64,000 bases of DNA from contig NZ_RBKT01000001.1 in assembly GCF_003633685.1 (NCBI RefSeq), forward strand, positions 2,542,001 to 2,606,000, written 5' to 3'. The notes below the pieces were generated by a model that was not told the DNA's origin, did no database searches, and saw only the letters and a list, made by a program, of their open reading frames with translations. This document shows, one piece after another, positions 60,424 through 64,000 of this stretch (position 1 is the first letter of the stretch; each line of letters opens with the position of its first letter). The DNA comes from Micromonospora pisi. Lineage in GTDB: Bacteria > Actinomycetota > Actinomycetes > Mycobacteriales > Micromonosporaceae. The position numbers and the translations under genes were made by a program.

Positions 60424-62688
60424 CTAGGCCCTCACCGGCTCCGGCTCCGGAACGCGCACCGCTACGACGGGCTGCGGGACCGCCGGGTCGCCGTGGGAGA
60501 GGCTGGGCAGCCAGCCGAGCCACCCGGGCAGATACCAGTTCCGCTCCCGGAGCAGGACCATCACCGAGGGGAGCAGCACGGCCCGGACGATGGTCGCGTC
60601 GATCAGCACCGCAACAGCCAGACCGAAACCGAGCTCCTTCATCGATACCAGCGACCCGGTGGTGAAGAGCCCGAAGACCGCGACCATCACCAGCGCGGCA
60701 CTGGTGATCACCCCTGCGGTGCTCCGGATGCCTCGGGAGACCGCGAGCTTGGTCGGCCAGCCCCGGTCGTGTCCTTCGCGGATCCGGCTGAGCACGAAGA
60801 CGTGGTAGTCCATCGAGAGCCCGAACAGGATCACGAAGAGGAAGAGCGGCACCCAGTTCGTGATCGACCCACTGGACTCGAAGCCGAGCGGTCCCTCACC
60901 CCAGCCGTGCTGGAAGACCAGGACCAGGAGGCCGTACGCGGCGGCGACGGAGAGCAGGTTGAGCGCTATCGCGGTGAACGCGACCACCAGTGACCGGAAC
61001 GAGACGAGCAGCAGCAGGAACGCCAGCCCGAGCACGAACCCGAAGACCAGCGGGGCGCTGCGTCCCATCGCGTCGTTGTAGTCGACCGAGTCGGCCGCCC
61101 GCCCGGTCATCAGCGCCTCCGCACCGGCGACGCCGGCGAGGGCGCCCGGGAGGACGTCGTCGCGCACCGTCCGTACCGCCTGCTCGGAGGTGGCGTCGAT
61201 GCCGGAGCCGGAGAGGCCGGCGCTGACGATCGCGACCGTACGGTCCGGGTTCACCTCGACCGTCACCGGCTCGTGCAGTGCGCCGGAGGCCAGTCCACGG
61301 GTCTTGATGTCGTCGATGACGCCGGTGACCGCAGGGCTGGTCACGTCGTCGGCCCGTACGGTGATCAGCGCCGGGTCGCCGCCGCCGGGGAAGGCGGTCT
61401 GGACCTGGAGGAAGGTGGCCAGCGCCGGGGAGGAGCCCTTCAGCGAGGTGATGTCCTCCTCGGCGGTCCGCATGCCGAGCGCCGGCACGGCCAGGGCGAG
61501 CAGTGTGGTCGTGGCGAGGACGGCGGCCAGCCCTGGCCGCCGGAGCACCACGCCGAGGAAGTGGCTCCAGCCGCGTCCGGTCGACCCGCGCTGGTAGAGG
61601 CCCGGCACCCGTCCGAGGTCGATCCGGTCGCCCAGCTTCGACAGCACCGCCGGCAGCACGGTGAGCGAGCCGAGGGCGGCGATCGCGACGACCAGGATGG
61701 TGCCGGTGGCGAGGCTGTTGAAGACGGTGTCCCGGGTCAGGAACATGCCGGCGGTCGCGACGATGACGGTCAGGGCGGAGATCAGCACCGCGCGGCCGGA
61801 GGTGGCCGCCGCGATCGCCAGCGCCCGTTCGGGGTCGGCGCCCTGTGCCCTTTCCTCCCGTTCCCGGCGCAGGTAGAACAGGCAGTAGTCGACGCCGACG
61901 GCGAGACCCATCAGCAGCATCAGGTGCATCGTGGTGTCGACCGCGGGGACCAGCCGGCTGGCCGCCGCGAGCAGGCCGATCGAGGCGGCGAACGCGGTCA
62001 GGGCCAGGCCCATCGGGAGTACGGCGGCGAGCAGCGCGCCGAACGCCACGATCAGGATGCCGAGCGTCACCGGGATGGAGAGCAGCGACAACCGGTGCAT
62101 GTCGCCGGTCAGGATGGTGCCGATCGACTCGTCGATGCTCGCGTCTCCGGTCTGGGCGACCAGCAGGTCCGGATGCTCCCGTTGTACGCCGGCAACGGCG
62201 TCGCGTACGGGACCGACCCGGTCGGCGGCGGTGTCGGCCGGCCCGGTGAGGTCGAAGGTGACCAGCGCGGCGTGCCGGTCGGCCGAGACGGTGTCGGCGT
62301 TGACGTTCTCCGCCAGGCCGGTCCCCTCGACCGCGGTGACGGTGGCGGCGATCGCCTCCCGGAACGCGGGTGCGTCCACGTCGAGTGAGTCGCCACGGAT
62401 CAGCACCATCTCCCCGGCCCGGTCGGGGAAACCGGCGGCGGCGATGAGATCGGTGGCCCGACCGGAGTCGCCGTGGCCGTACTGGCTGTCGGCGGCGTTG
62501 ACGGTGCCGATCACGGCGCTGAGCGCGGTCGCCGCGATCACGAACAGCAGCCAGCCGAGGATGGCCGTGGTGCGGTGCCGGGCGCTCCAGCCGGCGATCC
62601 GCGCGGCGACGTTGCCGGCGGGCCTGCGTCGTGGTCCGGCGTACGGGTCCGGCCGGGCCGGCGGCGAGGGAACGGGCGTCATGGTCAT
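60424..62688 (-). CDS. MMPL-family RND transporter
   Basis: A 754-residue protein with about twelve transmembrane helices in two halves: helix 1 (TAILGWLLFVIAATALSAVIG), then a soluble loop (about residues 70-190), helices 2-6 with MLLMGLAVGVDYCLFYLRRERE, a second loop and helices with ILFGLSMDYHVFVLSRIREGHDRG, whose GLSMDYHVFVLSR is the proton-relay signature of MMPL proteins. Family members export lipids, siderophores or drugs. TAGCGT lies 6 nt before ATG 62688, suggesting a leaderless message. No regulator is adjacent. Confidence 0.93.
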   Translation of the reverse strand: MTMTPVPSPPARPDPYAGPRRRPAGNVAARIAGWSARHRTTAILGWLLFVIAATALSAVIGTVNAADSQYGHGDSGRATDLIAAAGFPDRAGEMVLIRGDSLDVDAPAFREAIAATVTAVEGTGLAENVNADTVSADRHAALVTFDLTGPADTAADRVGPVRDAVAGVQREHPDLLVAQTGDASIDESIGTILTGDMHRLSLLSIPVTLGILIVAFGALLAAVLPMGLALTAFAASIGLLAAASRLVPAVDTTMHLMLLMGLAVGVDYCLFYLRREREERAQGADPERALAIAAATSGRAVLISALTVIVATAGMFLTRDTVFNSLATGTILVVAIAALGSLTVLPAVLSKLGDRIDLGRVPGLYQRGSTGRGWSHFLGVVLRRPGLAAVLATTTLLALAVPALGMRTAEEDITSLKGSSPALATFLQVQTAFPGGGDPALITVRADDVTSPAVTGVIDDIKTRGLASGALHEPVTVEVNPDRTVAIVSAGLSGSGIDATSEQAVRTVRDDVLPGALAGVAGAEALMTGRAADSVDYNDAMGRSAPLVFGFVLGLAFLLLLVSFRSLVVAFTAIALNLLSVAAAYGLLVLVFQHGWGEGPLGFESSGSITNWVPLFLFVILFGLSMDYHVFVLSRIREGHDRGWPTKLAVSRGIRSTAGVITSAALVMVAVFGLFTTGSLVSMKELGFGLAVAVLIDATIVRAVLLPSVMVLLRERNWYLPGWLGWLPSLSHGDPAVPQPVVAVRVPEPEPVRA

Positions 62689-62821
62689 GGTTCGACGCTA
62701 TGAGCCGGGCGGCCCGGGATCGATCCAGCTCACACCCCGGTTGCCGGTAGGGCTGACCGGGTCGTCCGGGTAGGGCAGGCCCGACCGTCCGGCCGATACG
62801 CAGGGCGAAGATCAATCATGA

Positions 62822-63100
62822 ACCGTTTCATACGGGAGGAGGGGTACCGGGGTACCGGTCAGCGTCCTGAGGGAAAACAAGCTCAGCTTCGACGCCAGCG
62901 GCCACGAGACCGCCGTGACATCGGTGCGGACCGCGTTCGCCCGCAAGGGCGACCCGATGCTCGGGCGGATCGACGTACCGGCCCTGCTGAAGGCGGCCGA
63001 GAGCGGCTTCCCCTCCTGGGTGCCCGTCCTGCAGAACGTTCGACACACCGTGGTCTTCGCCGGCTCGGTCCTGGCCCTGGCCGCGACCGTCCTCGCCTGA
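62822..63100 (+). CDS. small hypothetical protein, possibly frameshifted at its 5' end
   Basis: One open frame reads VSVLRENKLSFDASGHETAV, TSVRTAFARKGDPMLGRIDV, PALLKAAESGFPSWVPVLQN, then a hydrophobic helix VVFAGSVLALAATVLA at the C-terminus. The sequence is protein-like throughout, but the frame has no start codon upstream of GTG 62915. A strong GGGAGGAGGGG site (62834-62844) and ATG 62818 are in other phases. The 8-bp tandem GGGGTACC at 62841-62856 could have shifted the frame. No family is recognised. Confidence 0.45.
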   Translation, partial: TVSYGRRGTGVPVSVLRENKLSFDASGHETAVTSVRTAFARKGDPMLGRIDVPALLKAAESGFPSWVPVLQNVRHTVVFAGSVLALAATVLA

Positions 63101-63241
63101 CCGGTCCCCTTACATCCGCCTCGCCGGGTGCCATCCCCTATGGTCGGGTGGGGTGCCGTCCGGACACCCACCGCACAGGTCGGAGTGAGGACGAGCTCGG
63201 GCCGGACATCTTCTACCGCCCGACCAGACAGGGAGATTGAC

Positions 63242-63412
63242 ATGCCGGACGGCTGGCAGTGGGACAGCACCCTGTTCCGGGGAAGCGCGGCGTACTACGG
63301 GCCCGGCCGGCTGCCGTACGCACCGGGCTTCGCCCAGACACTGGCCACAGCCCTCGGCCTGGACCCACCAACCGAGATCATGACCTGGCGCAAGCCGTAC
63401 GGCGGGCAGTGA
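63242..63412 (+). pseudogene. N-terminal fragment of a class I SAM-dependent methyltransferase
   Basis: The 56-codon frame begins MPDGWQWDSTLFRGSAAYYG then PGRLPYAPGFAQTLATALGL, which reproduces the N-terminus of actinobacterial methyltransferases (W-D-x-T-L-F-x-G-x-A-x-x-Y-x-x-G-R-L-P-Y-x-P). It stops before motif I, where a LLDVGCGPG-like strand should follow, and ends in EIMTWRKPYGGQ. A good AGGGAG site precedes the ATG. It is probably a truncated remnant, though a short functional peptide cannot be excluded. Confidence 0.6.
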
Positions 63413-63641
63413 CCGGCGGTCGTCCTCCCCACTCGAATACTCAAGGCACTCCCCGGGTACGTCGCGCCAGGTCCTGTCTACGTACCAGGCGTTCTCGCGA
63501 GGTGTGACCAAGCCCTTGATCTTCACCCCGGCACCGCGTCTACCGTTGCGTCCACTATGGATGCATCGGCTGGACGTCTGATCCCCGTCGCGGCGACAAC
63601 CCTGATCATGGATCCGCGACCGCGAAGGAGGGAGCGCCGAC

Positions 63642-63911
63642 GTGACCGAGCCCGACGACGACCTGAGCGCCCCGCACCGCCCCGGCGACGACTGGCGCTG
63701 CCGCGACGACGGCGAGGCGTGGCCGTGCCCGATCTTCCGACGGCGGATGCGGTTGCTCTACCCGGACGACCCGCACCGGCTCGCCGCGTTCATGCGTCAC
63801 TTCCGCGACAAGGCGGCCCCCGCACTGCCCGAGTTGAGCGCCAAGCAGGTCGAGGCCCGCTTCATCGGCTGGATCAACGACCCGCCGCCGCGCCGGCTGC
63901 GCATCGTCTGA
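63642..63911 (+). CDS. conserved hypothetical protein (89 residues)
   Basis: The protein reads VTEPDDDLSAPHRPGDDWRC, RDDGEAWPCPIFRRRMRLLY and so on to RFIGWINDPPPRRLRIV. Cys20 and Cys29 sit near W residues (DDWRC, EAWPCPIF), and ARFIGWI suggests a C-terminal helix. GGAGGGAG stands upstream of GTG 63642. I think related proteins exist in Micromonosporaceae, but no function is known. Bases 63413-63641 and 63912-64000 hold no feature I can support. Confidence 0.6.
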   Translation: MTEPDDDLSAPHRPGDDWRCRDDGEAWPCPIFRRRMRLLYPDDPHRLAAFMRHFRDKAAPALPELSAKQVEARFIGWINDPPPRRLRIV

Positions 63912-64000
63912 CCCGGCGCATCGAGGCTTGCCATCACCCTTGCCCGCGAGCATGATCGTCGTTCGTGGACCGGGCCCTCGAAGTGACGACACACATCCTG

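Noticed and set aside
1-64000. CRISPR arrays, insertion sequences, prophage genes, rRNA genes, known riboswitches.
   Set aside because: I looked for regularly spaced direct repeats, transposase or integrase motifs, phage structural proteins and rRNA signatures and found none that I could support.

Overview
The window is high-GC actinobacterial DNA with many GTG starts, ATGA start/stop overlaps and leaderless genes. It most resembles Micromonosporaceae (Micromonospora or a close relative). This rests on the gene families, on the two tRNAs next to tig, and on a GGAAGGGCCCCTT-type palindrome at 60367-60414 that I remember from Micromonospora genomes. No insertion sequence, CRISPR array, phage or replication origin was seen.

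Layout. 1-835: 5' end of tig, tRNA-Pro and tRNA-Gly. 1009-14306: an amino-sugar/tagatose catabolic cluster for N-acetylgalactosamine-like sugars. It holds a PfkB kinase, a DeoR regulator, a relic of a sugar-binding protein, an FGGY kinase, a GatY/KbaY aldolase, a DMT transporter, a BadF-type hexosamine kinase, AgaS, KbaZ, a GntR regulator and a Tat-exported GH36 glycosidase. Inside it a divergent kbaZ/gntR pair occurs twice in mirror orientation, and the opposite gene has decayed in each copy. 14509-17277: DUF3592-like protein, then a SRPBCC / DGPF(YCII) / ECF42-type sigma operon. 17376-21425: a large Tat-exported GH2 enzyme with a duplicated, permuted discoidin insert.

21878-31260: a 3014-residue secreted RHS/YD-repeat polymorphic toxin with a HINT autoprotease. 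It ends in a 134-residue tip that looks like a small class I methyltransferase fold, and a 110-residue probable immunity gene follows 5 nt later. Tip and immunity gene are markedly AT-richer than the body. This is the best candidate for something little described.

31722-44002: lipoprotein-like membrane protein, SARP/NB-ARC regulator, AraC and VOC genes, DHA2 exporter, ArsR-SRPBCC pair, MEDS-STAS/HATPase stress-signalling pair, membrane-anchored phosphodiesterase overlapping a DedA gene antisense, MBL hydrolase, CsbD. 44549-51663: GH18 chitinase, LtrA, and redox genes with local regulators (FAD oxidase + LLM flavin enzyme beside HxlR; azoreductase beside MarR), where operator palindromes are visible. 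51740-64000: SnoaL-like protein, PaoABC-type molybdenum aldehyde oxidoreductase, AraC with an ABM/esterase pair, ArsR-like regulator, DedA protein, MMPL exporter, and a tail of small or broken genes including a truncated methyltransferase.

Working model. The sugar cluster would import and phosphorylate an amino sugar, deaminate/isomerise it with AgaS to tagatose-6-phosphate, phosphorylate that with the PfkB kinase and cleave it with KbaY/KbaZ. The GH36 enzyme would release the sugar outside the cell. No deacetylase or complete classical sugar uptake system is present here, so those steps must be encoded elsewhere or the DMT protein takes part.
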